Assembly (NCBI GenBank): GCA_030220185.1
Contig: JASPKZ010003415.1
Location: 1,080,001-1,144,000, forward strand
Source: Diploptera punctata
Lineage: Eukaryota > Arthropoda > Insecta > Blattodea > Blaberidae
Direction of reading: 5' to 3'
DNA length: 64,000 nt
Below are positions 11,026 through 22,080 of this stretch, piece after piece. Made by a program: the position numbers and the translations under genes. The notes below the pieces were generated by a model, which saw nothing but the letters and a program-made list of their open reading frames with translations, ran no database searches and was not told the DNA's origin. Position 1 is the first letter of the stretch, and each line of letters begins with the position of its first letter.

Positions 11026-11734
11026 ATAAGTAATGACACGAGTGATTTACAATTTATCTAGAGAATTTGAAAATCAAGAGTGGCATTTGTTAGGACTATT
11101 TAACGAATAAAATTAAGCTGATTTCTCACAAATCATTATTTAAATATAGTTATTTTAAAATATTTATATATTTAATGTAAACGGCGATGTTTGAAAACAA
11201 ATGAGAAACGATTGCTACGCTTCGTTTGCTTCTTTTGTTCGTCACTGCAACCAGATCATACTATTTATTGCCAAAGGAACGCAATATTGTAAGAATGCAC
11301 TCTAGTAGAGAAAAAATGAAACACGTCAAACTGTATATTAATTAATTTCTGATGTCCTATGACGTAAATATGACAATTACATTTTTCGGGAATGTTATTA
11401 CCTGGGAAAAAAATACATTTAAGAAAGTGCAAACAATGGTTTCTTTTTTGGTGGTATAATCAATTGCTACAAACGTTTTTATATTAACTCTCGCATGCGC
11501 TATGTGTTGACATTCATGCACTTTATATACAATCTGGTAGCCGTATTTCTTACTGAGTCAGTCACTGCAAAATAATGCTATGACCTATTCAGAATGTTAA
11601 AAAGGAGCTGCTTTCTTTATTATGATAAACTTTAGTTGGTAAATTCTAGGCGAAACACGACTGTGATTGGTTGTAAATAAAAAATCATTGAAACATGATT
11701 CGTCGGCTCCCATTTGGGGCATGAGTTAAATAGT
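11026..11734 (+). repeat. Dispersed repeat family R, copy A
   Basis: Aligns along its full length with 12628-13362 (direct) and 15069-16065 (inverted). Shared landmarks: CATAAGTAATG at one end, GGCATTTGTTAGG, AACGGCGATGTTTGAAA, ACCAGATCATA, GTCCTATGACGTAAAT, TCTGGTAGCCGTATTTCTTA, and GGCATGAGTTAAATAGT at the other end. No coding capacity. Carries the un-interrupted AGGACTATTTAACG site at 11093-11106 that in copy C holds a SINE. Confidence 0.88.
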
Positions 11735-11872
11735 CATCTGGAATTTAAAGTTCTAAGAACTGCAAATACGTAGGATTGAATAATGGTTATAGTTGATTCA
11801 AGAACTAGCAGGGCAATTTGAATAATTAAAATTGGTGGGTCGGTTTGACAGGGACAATTTATTTCCATAAGT

Positions 11873-12258
11873 TATAAAGTTCTTAGGATTTTTTTTTGGT
11901 ACAAATGATAAACTGACAGACGAATGAACAAGACTATGTAACAGTGAGCTACATGATATTTATAGGAAACCAAATATAATAAGAACATCAAGTCTCGAAG
12001 ACGCGATGGACAGGACATGTCGCACGAATGGGGAATGAAAGAGTGGCATGTAAATTTCTTGTAGGCAAACCAGAGGGTAAAGGCCCAGTTGGTAGACCAA
12101 AAATGAGGTGGGAAAATAATAATAACCATGATTTGAGGGAAATAGATTATACAGGGGATGATTGGAAAACATTAGCTCGGGATAGGGTTTGTATGCAGAT
12201 GTTACGTCCGCGCGGCAATGAACCTACAGATTTGATAGTGCCAGTGAGTTAGTTATAA
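11873..12258 (+). pseudogene. LC (RTE-like) 3' end fragment
   Basis: Translated pieces match the LC C-terminus: VLRIFFGTND, then RRWTGHVARMGNERVACKFL, VGKPEGKGPVGRPKMRWENN, and EIDYTGDDWKTLARDR. The end is degenerate RAAMNLQI, followed by the conserved ATAGTGCCAGTGAGTTAGTT tail. Reading frame broken in several places. Confidence 0.88.
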
Positions 12259-12374
12259 GGTATAATTTGCTGGCATTTCAGTGAAACCCATCACAATGGC
12301 TTCTTGCAGTAGAAGCACCTCCATTATGTCTTGTAAACATAAGTTTAACTTAATAGGGGATTGGGTATTAACTT

Positions 12375-12455
12375 AGCAGTTAAATATCTCATTGGTAGAG
12401 CGTTATCGCGTAAATATGGGGATCTTAGGTTCAAATCCAGGCTCAGGTGCTCATA
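12375..12455 (+). mobile_element. Degenerate tRNA-derived SINE head
   Basis: TAGCAGTTAAATATCTCATTGGTAGAGCG resembles an A-box D arm with an insertion, and GGTTCAAATCCAGGCTCAGG a B box. No reliable body or tail can be delimited. Confidence 0.4.
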
Positions 12456-12627
12456 TTCAACCCTGGTTATATTAAAAATTATCCACAGACGGCTTTTCTG
12501 GAAAAAAATTTCCATTCAGTTATAACGTTGTGTCTTGCCTTGCTGTGAAAATAACCCCATTTTCTCTAAAGTAAATTGTGTTATAAGATGAAAATGATAT
12601 ATTATTTAAACGATTTGGTAAAATTGT

Positions 12628-13362
12628 CATAAGTAATGTCAAGAGTGATTTCCAAATTATCGATAAATTCACGACTCGCGGAAGAATGAGTGAATTTATC
12701 TACAGAATTTGGAAATCAAAGTGGCATTTGTTAGGAATATTTAATGAATAAAATTAAGCTGTTTACTCACATATTATTATTTAAATATAGTTATTTTAAA
12801 ATATTTATATATTTAATGTAAACGGCGATATTTGAAATCAAATGAGAAACGTTTGTTACGCTTCATTTGTTCATCACTGCGACCAGATCATATCATTTAT
12901 TGCCAAAGTATCGTAATATTGTAAGAATGCACCCTAGTGCAGAAAAAATAAAACACATCAAACTGTTTATAACCAATATTCTAGGGCATTAATTAAATTC
13001 TGATGTCCTATGATGTAAATTATATTTCCTGGGAAATAATATGTTTAAGAAAGTGCAAACAGTGGTTTATTTTTATTGTGGTATAATCAATTACTACGAA
13101 TGTTTTTTTCTATTATATCCCGCAAGTAGTATCTGTTTACATTCGTGCACTATATATACAGTCTGGTAGCCGTATTTCTTAGAGAGTCGTTACTGCAAAA
13201 TAATGCCGTGGCCTATTCACAATGTTAAAAAGGAGGAGCTTTCTTTAATATGATAAACTTATTTGATAAATTCCAGTGAAACACGACTGTGATTGGTTGT
13301 AAATCAACATTCATTTAAACGCGATTGGTCATTGACTCCCATTTGGGCTTGAGTTAAATAGT
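12628..13362 (+). repeat. Dispersed repeat family R, copy B
   Basis: Second direct copy, about 1.6 kb after copy A. At its left end it has a long hairpin at 12640-12717: TGATTTCCAAATT..GATAAATTCAC pairs with GTGAATTTATC..AATTTGGAAATCA around a ~17-nt loop. Copy C keeps this hairpin (16.0 kb), while copy A has lost one arm and the loop. Confidence 0.88.
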
Positions 13363-13432
13363 GTAGACAATTATAAAATGCTCATTTAATGTAACGTACA
13401 TAAAAAAAATTATATGCAGTTTTAATACTCTT

Positions 13433-13525
13433 AGTTTCAGAAGTGGGTTACAATTAAGCCAGTGCCAGGAGAGAACACCAGAAATGTTGAAATGACAACC
13501 TGGACATTGAATGATAAAAAACATA
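13433..13525 (+). mobile_element. SINE 3' tail remnant (same tail as 32230-32297)
   Basis: Segments GCCAGTGCCAGGAGAGAA, ACCAGAAATGTTGAAATGAC, AACCTGGACATTGA and an A-rich end parallel the 3' end of the SINE at 31938-32297. No head or body remains. Confidence 0.6.
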
Positions 13526-14035
13526 ATACAAATCAAATTAATATGTATTTGCATAAGCTTTCGTCTATAAGAACATACAGAAAAAATCACTTCTACGTTA
13601 TTTGAAATAAGTTATAAGCGACTATTTAAAAACTAAAACAGATTCAGAATGTACAGTTATGTCTACATAAGAACAAGTGTTTTACCCTAGTCCAGGAAAT
13701 CCATGAAATAAAATACGGTCTTAAGCGTCTTTTATTTTCTTCAGCAGCCAGAATAAAAGAAAAACTTCGGATAATTCAATATCTAATGTTGTCCAAAAAC
13801 CCTTGAATTGTTAGATTTAAAGGTTATTCTAAAAAATACGGAATATTTTAGGTTCAGAATAAACATAAAACAAAGAATACAATAAAATAGTATTTTTTAT
13901 CAGATCTATTTGACTGCGGACAATAGTCACAATCCATCTTAAAGCCCATTTATCTCCTACTTCCTTTCTATCCACATTCACAAATTCACTTGCATTATCG
14001 GATAGCAAATACAGTATACATAAATGTCATCATCA
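13526..14035. other. Unannotated AT-rich sequence
   Basis: Nothing assigned. A short (ATC)n tract at about 14024-14045 borders the LD fragment. Confidence 0.5.
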
Positions 14036-14039
14036 TCAT

Positions 14040-14790
14040 CTTCATTCATGGATTAGGTCTGTTGACCCGTTCCGACTTCAGCCCATCTCTTTCTAGGTCT
14101 GCCCACATCTCGGGTGCCTTTAGGTTTGTATTTTGTTATATGTTTTGGATATCTATCTTCATTCTTTCTGTCTATGTGTTGCTTCCATTTTTGTCTATAT
14201 GTATCCATTTTATCAGTTATTGCAAATATTTCAAGTTCCTCTCTTATTTCTGTGTTCTTGATTCTGTCTTCCTTAGTGCACCCTTTAACAGATTTCAAAA
14301 ATTCCATTTCTGCCGCCGTTATCCTACTTAGATCTTGTTTTTTTTATGTATCCAGGCTTCTGAACCATAGAGCAGTACCGGTACTGCCAACATTTTATAA
14401 AATTTCAATTGGGTCTCTCTTGTTGTTTTGTTATTTAGTGTTCGTTTTATCGTACCACATATTCCCTGGAATTTTGCTATTTTATTATTTATATCATTAT
14501 CATAATTAAATGAAATGTCACATCCTAGGTAATTGAGATGGTTCACCTGTTCTATGATTTTGTTTTCTATTACTATTTTTTGGATCTGATTTGATTTTTC
14601 CCTTGGAATGCCATTGCCTTAGTTTTTTCTATGGATATTTTGAGATTATATTGTTCACATATATTATGTAGTTTAAAAATATTCCTCTGAAGTTCGTCTT
14701 CTGTGTTTGCTATTACTACCTGGTCATCAGCGTATAATAATGTTTTCAAGTAGTGTGTTTTATCTAATTTTATTCCTTGATAGAGGTCCA
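14040..14790 (-). pseudogene. LD LINE reverse transcriptase fragment
   Basis: From the 5' end on the minus strand: a palm segment with LLYADDQVVIANTEDELQ and a KISIEKTKAMAF segment (14573-14780), then MNHLNYLGCDISF and VPVLLYGSEAW (14328-14546), then the C-terminal arm with RWKQHIDR-like sequence and the GRPRKRW motif (14053-14307). The catalytic YADD is intact, but frameshifts and stops split the ORF. The 3' end lies at an (ATC)n-type tract near 14030. Confidence 0.85.
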
Positions 14791-15010
14791 CTCCAGGGAG
14801 TAGGCGCCCCTGCCCTTTTGTAAGCTCCAGGTCCCACTCGCCCAGTGGGTAGTACCTGGGTAGGGCCCCGTCCACAGGGTTACGTGGGGAGAAGAGAAGT
14901 CCCCAAAGTCGTAGTGAAGGCAACTTCTCTAGGAGACGAACACTCCGAAATTCCAGTTCCCTGCCCTCCAGGAAGAGGGGTTTGGCTAGAGGCTGGTAAC
15001 CTCTACTAGT
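14791..15010 (-). other. GC-rich segment fused to the LD fragment, unknown origin
   Basis: A ~220-bp block clearly richer in GC than its surroundings and open on the minus strand in frame with the RT: it contains EGRELEFRSVRLLEKL and LLFSPRNPVDGA. I do not recognise it as part of a reverse transcriptase. It could be LINE 5' leader sequence joined by internal deletion, or a captured host exon. The join with RT sequence is near 14785. Confidence 0.4.
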
Positions 15011-15068
15011 AAAAAATAACTTACTCATAAACTTCAGCAGAAGAAAAGCCGGACATAAATGTATTATG

Positions 15069-16065
15069 ACTATTTAACTCATGCCCCAATTGGCAGTCAA
15101 TGACCAATCACATTTCAATGAATTTTGATTTACAACCAATCTCAGTCTTTTTCACCTCGATTTTAATACTTTCATTTTATCGCCTTTATCTAATCAAGTG
15201 GCTGCCAGATTGTATATATAGTGCATGAATGTGACCAGATTTTGCTTGCGAGATATAATAGAAAAACATTCGTAGCAATTGATTTTACGAAAAAAAGAGA
15301 AACCACAGTTTGCACTTTTTTGAAAGCATTATTTCCCAGGATTTAAGGTTGCAGAAAAATATAATTGATATATTTACATCGTAGGGCATCGGAAATTAAT
15401 TAATAACCTGTAATGATGTTTCTTTTGTCTACACTAGGGTCCATTGTTACAATATTGCGATTATATTTGGCAATAAATACGATCTGATTACAGAGATTAA
15501 CAAATGAAACATATCGTTTCTCATTTGTTTTCAAACATAGCCGTTTATATTGAATATACAAATATTTTAAAATAGCTAGGCCTATATTTAAGTAATGATT
15601 TGTGAGTAATCAGTTTAATTTTATTCGTTAAATAGTCCTGGGGCACGCCGTAGCGTAGTGGTTAAGGCGCTGCGCTACAAGCCCCGGAAGGTCGAGGGTT
15701 CAAGTCCCGGTGAGGTCAGGATTTTTAAACTGACCAAAACCTTCTGGCGGCACTATGGCCCTGGGGTCGACTCAGCCTCTAACGGAAATGAGTACCAGAC
15801 GCTTGTTCTAGGGTAAAGGCGGCCGTCACGCAGGGCTGACAACCCGGCTGACATCAAGTACCGATTGTCTAGAAATAGTGAGAGCCTTAACCTCCCACTA
15901 CCCCAAGGGCCTCCTGAGGCCTGTAGTGGGAATACTTTACTTTTTTTTAAATAGTCCTAACAAATGCCACTCTTGATTTCCAAATTCTCTAGATAAATTC
16001 ACTCTTCACTTCTAGAGTCGTGAATTGATCGATAATTTGAAAATCACTCTTGGCATTACTTATGA
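15069..16065 (-). repeat. Dispersed repeat family R, copy C (inverted, interrupted by a SINE)
   Basis: Reverse-complement copy of 11026-11734 and 12628-13362, from ACTATTTAACTCATGCCCCA to TGGCATTACTTATGA. It is split at AAATAGTCCT by the SINE at 15640-15948. Its hairpin end at 15970-16060 keeps both arms around the loop TCTTCACTTCTAGAGTC. Confidence 0.87.
15640..15948 (+). mobile_element. SINE, separate tRNA-derived family, with target-site duplication
   Basis: tRNA-like head: A box TAGCGTAGTGGTTAAGG, B box GGTTCAAGTCCCGG. The body includes CTGACCAAAACCTTCTGGCG, a GGGTCGACTCAGCCTCTAAC block, CGTCACGCAGGGCTGACAAC and a T-run at the end. The 10-bp direct repeat AAATAGTCCT flanks it at 15630-15639 and 15949-15958. 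The empty site exists once in repeat copy A (11094-11103, opposite strand), which fixes both ends. Confidence 0.93.
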
Positions 16066-16087
16066 ATAAAGTTTATTATTTACTATT

Positions 16088-18375
16088 AGGCCTACCCATC
16101 ATACTAGGTATTCTGACACACTACTAGACTTAATTATAACAAATGATCCTCAAAAAGTTATAACTAGTGGACAGATAGAAGCTCCAGGCATCTCTGCACA
16201 TGACTTAATATACATTGAATATTCACTCCTTTGCTCTAAACGTAGACCTAGACTTGTAACATACAGAGACTTGAAACATATAAATTATGCGCAATTAATT
16301 GATGATGCTGCAAAACTACCTTGGAACAACATATGGACACTTAGAACTGTAGACGAGAAAGTTGAAAATTTTAATGACATGATTTTACAATTGTACGACA
16401 AACACGCACATATCAAGACTAGACGTATAAACAGACCACCTGCACCCTGGATGTCTGATAATATCCGCTTGCTTATGACAGAGAGAGACGCAGCATTTAG
16501 GAAATACAGGAGGAACAAAGAACTGACAGACTTACAGACATACAAACATCTGAGGAATAAAGTCAACCAGACTGTAAGGAATGCAAAACTAAGATATGCC
16601 CATACTATTATTACACAATCTATGTCCAACTCAGCTGACATGTGGAAAAATTTAAAATCAATAGGCCTCTGTCAAAATAAACTACAGGTAGAAACAGCTG
16701 ACCTACCACTAGATGAGTTGAATGACCATTTTACCCGCCTCCCTTCTGACAACACCTCACAACAAAAACAACAGACAATAGATGAACTAATGTCATATTC
16801 CCAACCTACCCGAGACAAATTCTTTTTTTCCTATATCTCACCTAATGACGCCAAAAGAGCAGTATTACGTATTAAATCTAAAGCACAAGGAATAGACAAT
16901 ATAACAATAACTCTCCTGCAAAAAATAATAGGCATTATTCTCCCAACAATAACTCACATTTTTAATGCCTCTATAATGACCGGGACCTATCCCAGACTCT
17001 GGAAAATGGCTCTAGTTCGTCCTACACCGAAATCAAACACTCCCACAACACTCGATGATTATAGACCAATTAGTATTCTTCCCTGTTTATCTAAAGCACT
17101 GGAACACATAATACATTCACAGTTAACAGACTACCTCACCACACACGACTTACTTGATGAACATCAGTCTGGTTTTAGAACAGGACATCACACAAGTACT
17201 GCACTACTTGACATTGTAGAGGACATAAGAGACTCAATGGACAAAAGCAAACTCACCGCAATAGTCCTACTCGACTACAGCAAAGCCTTTGACACAGTAG
17301 ATAAAGACTTAATGCTAGCGAGACTAAAGACACTACATCTGTCGGAAAACTGCCTTGATTGGTTTGCATCTTACCTCACTAATCGTCAGCAATCAGTTTC
17401 TGTTAATAATCGCATTTCTTCCTGGCGCTTGGTGAGAAAGGGGTACCTCAAGGCGGCGTCCTCGCTCCTCTTCTCTTCTCGATTTATATTAATGACGTGA
17501 CCAAGAAACTACAAAACTGCAAGCATCATCTTTACGCCGACAACCTACAGATTTACACACACTTTAGGCCTGACGAAATTAATGAATATATTGACAAAGT
17601 AAACACTGACCTCAGGCATATATCTTTATGGTCCAGACAATATGGGCTGAAACTAAATGTAAACAAAACGCAAGCAATAATTATCGGACATCCAAGGCTA
17701 TTACCCCTCATAAACAATGGCAATATGCCGGCTGTCATATTAGATATGAACAAATTCCTTATACCGACGTCGCTAAAAAACTTGGGATTTTACTTAGATT
17801 CTAATTTAAAATGGCATGAGCAAGTAAAACAAACATCTAAAAGGATCTTCTCCATAATGCATTCCCTAAAGCGACTTAAACATTTTCTTCCTACAACTCT
17901 TAAAAGAATTTTAATCCAAACTTTAGTGATGCCGCATTTTGACTACTGTGACGTTCTACTAACTGACATAAGTGACGGGTTGTCGGACAAACTGCAGCGT
18001 GTCCATAATATGTGTATCAGATTCATATTTAATGTTCGAAAATACGATCACATTTCTCCATTATTCCACGAATTGTCATGGCTACATCTAAAAGAGAGAA
18101 GAAAATCGCACTGTCTAATTCTCCTATTTAAGATCATACATACCTCGATTCCCAATTATTTATCATCCCGTTTCCAGTATCTACCCTCAAACCATAACTT
18201 AAACACAAGATCACAACATAGTCTCTTACTTAATATACCGCAACATAGGACATCACATCACTCCATGTCATATACCATCTCCACTTCTCGCAACTGGAAT
18301 TCCCTACCACAAGAAATAAGGGGCTGCCGGACATTGACATCTTATAAAAGAAATCTAAATTTATATTTGCTCTAA
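16088..18375 (+). pseudogene. LB ORF2: endonuclease tail, reverse transcriptase, C-terminal domain (one frameshift)
   Basis: Frame is open from the endonuclease end (SDTLLDLIIT, ISAHDLIYIEYS at ~16105-16235) through the RT fingers (DDYRPISILPCLSKALE, near 17056), QSGFRTGHHTSTALLD and motif A LLDYSKAFDTVDK (~17270). A 1-base deletion near 17440 in an AAAGGGG run shifts the frame just before VPQGGVLAPLLFSIYIND, which is read in the next ORF (17497-18375). In motif C the residues are YADN instead of YADD, so a catalytic aspartate is lost. The C-terminus HISPLFHELSW..RNWNSLPQEIRG is intact to the stop. Certainly a dead copy. Confidence 0.92.
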
Positions 18376-18669
18376 ACTCGACTTCATTATTATCCAGTGT
18401 AAGATATATATATATTAATTGGTGTTTCCCGTATAATGTATCATATTTATATTATTATTATTATTACTATTATTATTATTATCGTATCATTATTGTTATT
18501 ACCCTATGAAATGTTGTTTGTACATGACATTTACATTGCTACATTTATTGTATCTTTAACTGTTTATAATTAGTACAGTGTATATCTATATTTGTCGAAT
18601 ATTTATTTGTATTTGTGCTGGTTGAGTGGAAGAGAGGGCCTTATGGCCTTAACTCTGCCAGAATAAATA

Positions 18670-18708
<39 letters not shown>
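16088..18708 (+). mobile_element. LB LINE (jockey/CR1-like), 5'-truncated
   Basis: Begins inside the ORF2 endonuclease domain, runs through the RT to a 3' UTR, and ends with GTGGAAGAGAGGGCCTTATG, GCCTTAACTCTGCCAGAATA, AATAAAG and (TTA)n. The endonuclease end matches the LB copy on the minus strand at 50 kb (SDTLLDLI, PGISAHD). ORF1 and most of the endonuclease are missing. An RT clade cannot be fixed by eye; jockey or CR1-like fits best. Confidence 0.9.
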
Positions 18709-18710
<2 letters not shown>

Positions 18711-18740
18711 TTTATATTGATCGGATATAGCTAACCCATT

Positions 18741-18755
18741 ATCTCTCTCTCTCTC

Positions 18756-18811
<56 letters not shown>

Positions 18812-18826
18812 ATATATATATATATA
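18741..18826. repeat. (CT)n then (AT)n microsatellite
   Basis: CTCTCT runs with two TCC interruptions, followed by about eight AT repeats. Confidence 0.95.
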
Positions 18827-18829
18827 TAC

Positions 18830-19745
18830 CCATCTCATCTGGATATTTAAATTATTGTAGCATTATTGTTACTGTGTAATTTGAATATTATGACACCTTA
18901 TTTAGGAATCTTAACAACGGACTAGCTCACAAACTATATGCAGTAGTATTCATAATATATATTCGTATTCGCAAACATGACCTTATTTCATCATTCTTCG
19001 GCGAACTTTATTGATTTCGTGTCCATGATCGACGAGAATACATTCATTTAATCAGAGTGGAAGATAAAGTTGCTTTCATGAGAATATTTTCCAAAATTAT
19101 TGATAAATTATAAACCGCACGGCAGGAGAAATGTTTGACGCCCACACAAAAGAAGGTTAAACAATTTTAACAATTCTAGGTTTCATGTAACCGGAACGAG
19201 CCAACAGGCTTATTCCCTGGATGATAATGATGGAAGAGAAAGTCTCAAAGATTAATAAATTATTGTTAGGCCCTATTATTATTATTTTTATTACTAGCTA
19301 ATACCTGGCGTCCGCTGCTACTCCTAAATAAATGTTAATGTGTTTTTACCACCGGTCACCGGGAATCAGCTTATTCCGATCTTCTTGGCATCAATGAAAG
19401 ACAAAAATTATTTTTGTGAGTTATCCGTAAAAGATAAACATATGCTGTCGCAGACTTTTTTGTAGTTTTTTTTTTCAATTCTGTGTAGGCTACATTAATT
19501 TGGCGTATTTGTTATGGTTTAGGCAGCGTAAGCCATTTAAGCGTCAAAATAGGGACTTTATTTCACGTTTTTCACTACAAAGAGTGATTTTTAGGGGTCA
19601 AGGGTTGAGTATTACAATTCCTTTATAGCCTAAGTTCATCCCGGGATTCTCCTGAACATTTTGCAAAAAAAAAACATCAAAATCATATCAACGGTATGGC
19701 CGCGCATGGAATACGAACAAACAAACAAACATTCATTTTATAGCC
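18830..19745. other. Unannotated sequence
   Basis: AT-rich, no ORF of note, no repeat match seen. Ends at an ATT/ATC microsatellite (19753-19820). Confidence 0.5.
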
Positions 19746-19752
19746 TATATTA

Positions 19753-19769
19753 GATTATTATTATTATTA

Positions 19770-19804
<35 letters not shown>

Positions 19805-19820
19805 CATCATCATCATCACC
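19753..19820. repeat. (ATT)n / (ATC)n microsatellite
   Basis: About 16 ATT repeats followed by ATC repeats. Confidence 0.9.
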
Positions 19821-19869
19821 ATTATATTAATTCATAATAGAGAACAATTTATATAATCAAAATAGCCAG

Positions 19870-20240
19870 AGACGAATATCATAACCAGAGTCCGCTAGGA
19901 ACTAAAAATCTTATAAGGGATATGATTAACATGTTTTGACCCATTGATGGGCGGGGGTTTTGAATTTCGCGGGCAGCCACGAGAGTAGGGGTCTCGCATT
20001 GTATGGCAGAGAATAATTCGTGAGCTGATGACTTAATGACTCGTGAGTCAGAAAGCCCTCGGAGAAATGTCCACATGCGTCCATGCCTCCATTCCGGAAA
20101 GATCAATTCGCGCGGCTTGAACTCGGAAAAATTCTCGACTGGGCCCCTCAGAATATTCCTAACCATGCAGGGTCGGACCAGTCATGTGTGTCCAGATTTT
20201 GAACGAAAAAACGTGACCTAAGTGTGGAGATAAGAAAATG
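19870..20240. other. GC-richer unique block, origin unknown
   Basis: Base composition rises relative to both flanks. A 95-codon ORF is open on the minus strand (19879-20166; starts MVRNILRGPVENFSEF) and a 61-codon ORF on the plus strand. No domain is recognisable. Candidates are a solo LTR, a promoter/5' exon, or a transposon leader. The 350 bp after it (20240-20580) are AT-rich with nothing assigned. Confidence 0.3.
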
Positions 20241-20589
20241 TTCTTAGTGAAATCGTCAGATAGTGTAAAGAACTGGACGATCAAATAAATTGTGAAGAGA
20301 GACTTTATAACCAGAAAATTAATTGTGTAAGATCAGTGAGTTGTCAAATAAATAACGTGAATTTGGATATTTTGTGTAAATATCTGTGGAGTTAATTTAA
20401 ACAAATCCCAACTGATTTCTAAGCAATCGATATCCGCTCCAATATTCGACATATTCCAGGAATGTTTAATGTGACACACAAATATTTGTGCCAGTGCAAA
20501 ACCGTATATCTTTCAAAATTATTTTACTGACAAATCTTTTTTGAAGTCAGACATTTGTAATTTAATTTAACAATATTATAACTGCATAG

Positions 20590-20938
20590 TCCACCGCTGT
20601 GGTCTCGAGGTAGCGTGCTGCCTTGTCACACAGCGGGCCCGGGTTCGATCCCCAGTAGGGGCAGTTTATCTGGGTGAGGTTTTTATCGGGGTTTTTCCTC
20701 ACCTGTAAGACAAATGTCAGGAAAACTTTAAGGCCCAAACGGTCCCCGAAATCATATGGCCATCATCTTTATCATCATCCTTATCATTATCATCATCACC
20801 ATCATCCTTCACCGGTGTGGAAAGCAACGGGAAGCTACCACACCTACACAATTCCCTAGTAAAGCTGCAAGCATAGCATGAAAATGATATGATTGCAGTG
20901 AAGGACCTGCCTCCGGGCAGAATTACTATGGATGGATG
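20590..20938 (+). mobile_element. SINE family F1, copy 4, with target-site duplication
   Basis: Complete F1 element from TCCACCGCTGTGGTCTCGAG to ACTATGGATGGATG. Flanked by the 9-bp direct repeat ACTGCATAG at 20581-20589 and 20939-20947, which defines a unit of 349 bp. B box GGTTCGATCCCC intact. Confidence 0.96.
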
Positions 20939-21121
20939 ACTGCATAGAAACTTTTTTTATTTACGTTACTTTAAATGATGATTTTATGACCCATAGGATG
21001 ACATAAAAGTCTTCTTCTTCGACATTCATGTATCGTAAAATAACTGCAATGCGCAAAGTCGTGATTCCGTACGTACAATTTTACCAACTCGTTTAATTTG
21101 TTTTCATATTTTTCTTATAGT

Positions 21122-21840
21122 AAATATCAATAAAACTAAATATATGGTCACATGTAGAAATTCATTATGTAATGGAAATGGACAGCTAATGACAAATGAG
21201 GGAAATATTGAGGAAGTGGCTGAATTCAAATACCTAGGAACAATAATCACAAATGGGAATGAGATGCACAAAGAAATTAAACATAGGCTCAATTCTGGAA
21301 ATGCGTTCTATTATGCATTGCAGAGACTCTTGATGTCCCAACTCCTTTCAAAAAACGTTAAGCTGAAAATATATAAAACTATTATTCTACCAGTTATATT
21401 ATATGGGTGCGAAACATGGACTCTTACTTTAAGGGAGGAAACGAGATTACGAGTATTTGAGAATAAAGTTCTTAGGAAAATTTTTGGACCAAAGAGAGAT
21501 GAACAGACAGGTGAATGGAGAAGACTACATAACAATGAACTACATGGTCTTTATAGGAAGCCAGATATAATAAGAACAGTTAAGTCCCGTAGACTGTGAT
21601 GGGCAGGACATGTTGCACGTATGGGGAATGAAAGACTTGCATGGAAGCTTCTTGTAGGAAAGCCAGAGGGAAAACGCCCAGTTGGTAGACCAAGAATGAG
21701 GTGGGAGAGTAACATTAACTATGATTTGATGGAAGTAGATTATACAGGGAATGATTGGAAAGCATTAGCTCAGGATAGGGATGTATGGAGAGCTTACGTC
21801 CGTGCGGCCATGAACCTACGGGTTCGATAGTGCCAGTGAG
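21122..21840 (+). pseudogene. LC (RTE-like) 3' end: RT thumb and C-terminal domain, one in-frame stop
   Basis: Best preserved LC C-terminus in the window. Order: VNINKTKYMVTCRNS, EVAEFKYLGTIITNGNE, the KTIILPVILYGCETW motif typical of these RTs, LRVFENKVLRKIFGPKRDE, LYRKPDIIRTVKSRRL, then VARMGNERLAWKLL, GKRPVGRPRMRWE, EVDYTGNDWKALAQDRD and VRAAMNLRVR. One change, CGA to TGA at about 21597-21599, stops the frame between RRL and WAGHV. 5'-truncated just after the palm. The 3' end carries AGTGCCAGTGAGTAAGTAAG. Confidence 0.93.
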
Positions 21841-22080
21841 TAAGTAAGTATTTTTCTTATAACACAGTTTATTGTACAGAAAATCTATTATGTTTATCGT
21901 TATTAAAGCTTATAATATTATCCTTTTACCTTAAAGATCACCTTAATATCTATATAAAAACTTTAAATCGATAAGTTTGAAGATACCGTGGTTTTGCAGT
22001 AGAAAAACTTGTGGCATATGATCTTGTTCTTAGGTTGCAACATCATTATAATTATTAAAACAATCTTTATTACTACAGTG

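Noticed and set aside
13990..14509. Plus-strand ORFs with hydrophobic stretches (113 and 131 codons)
   Set aside because: Opposite strand of the LD reverse transcriptase fragment.
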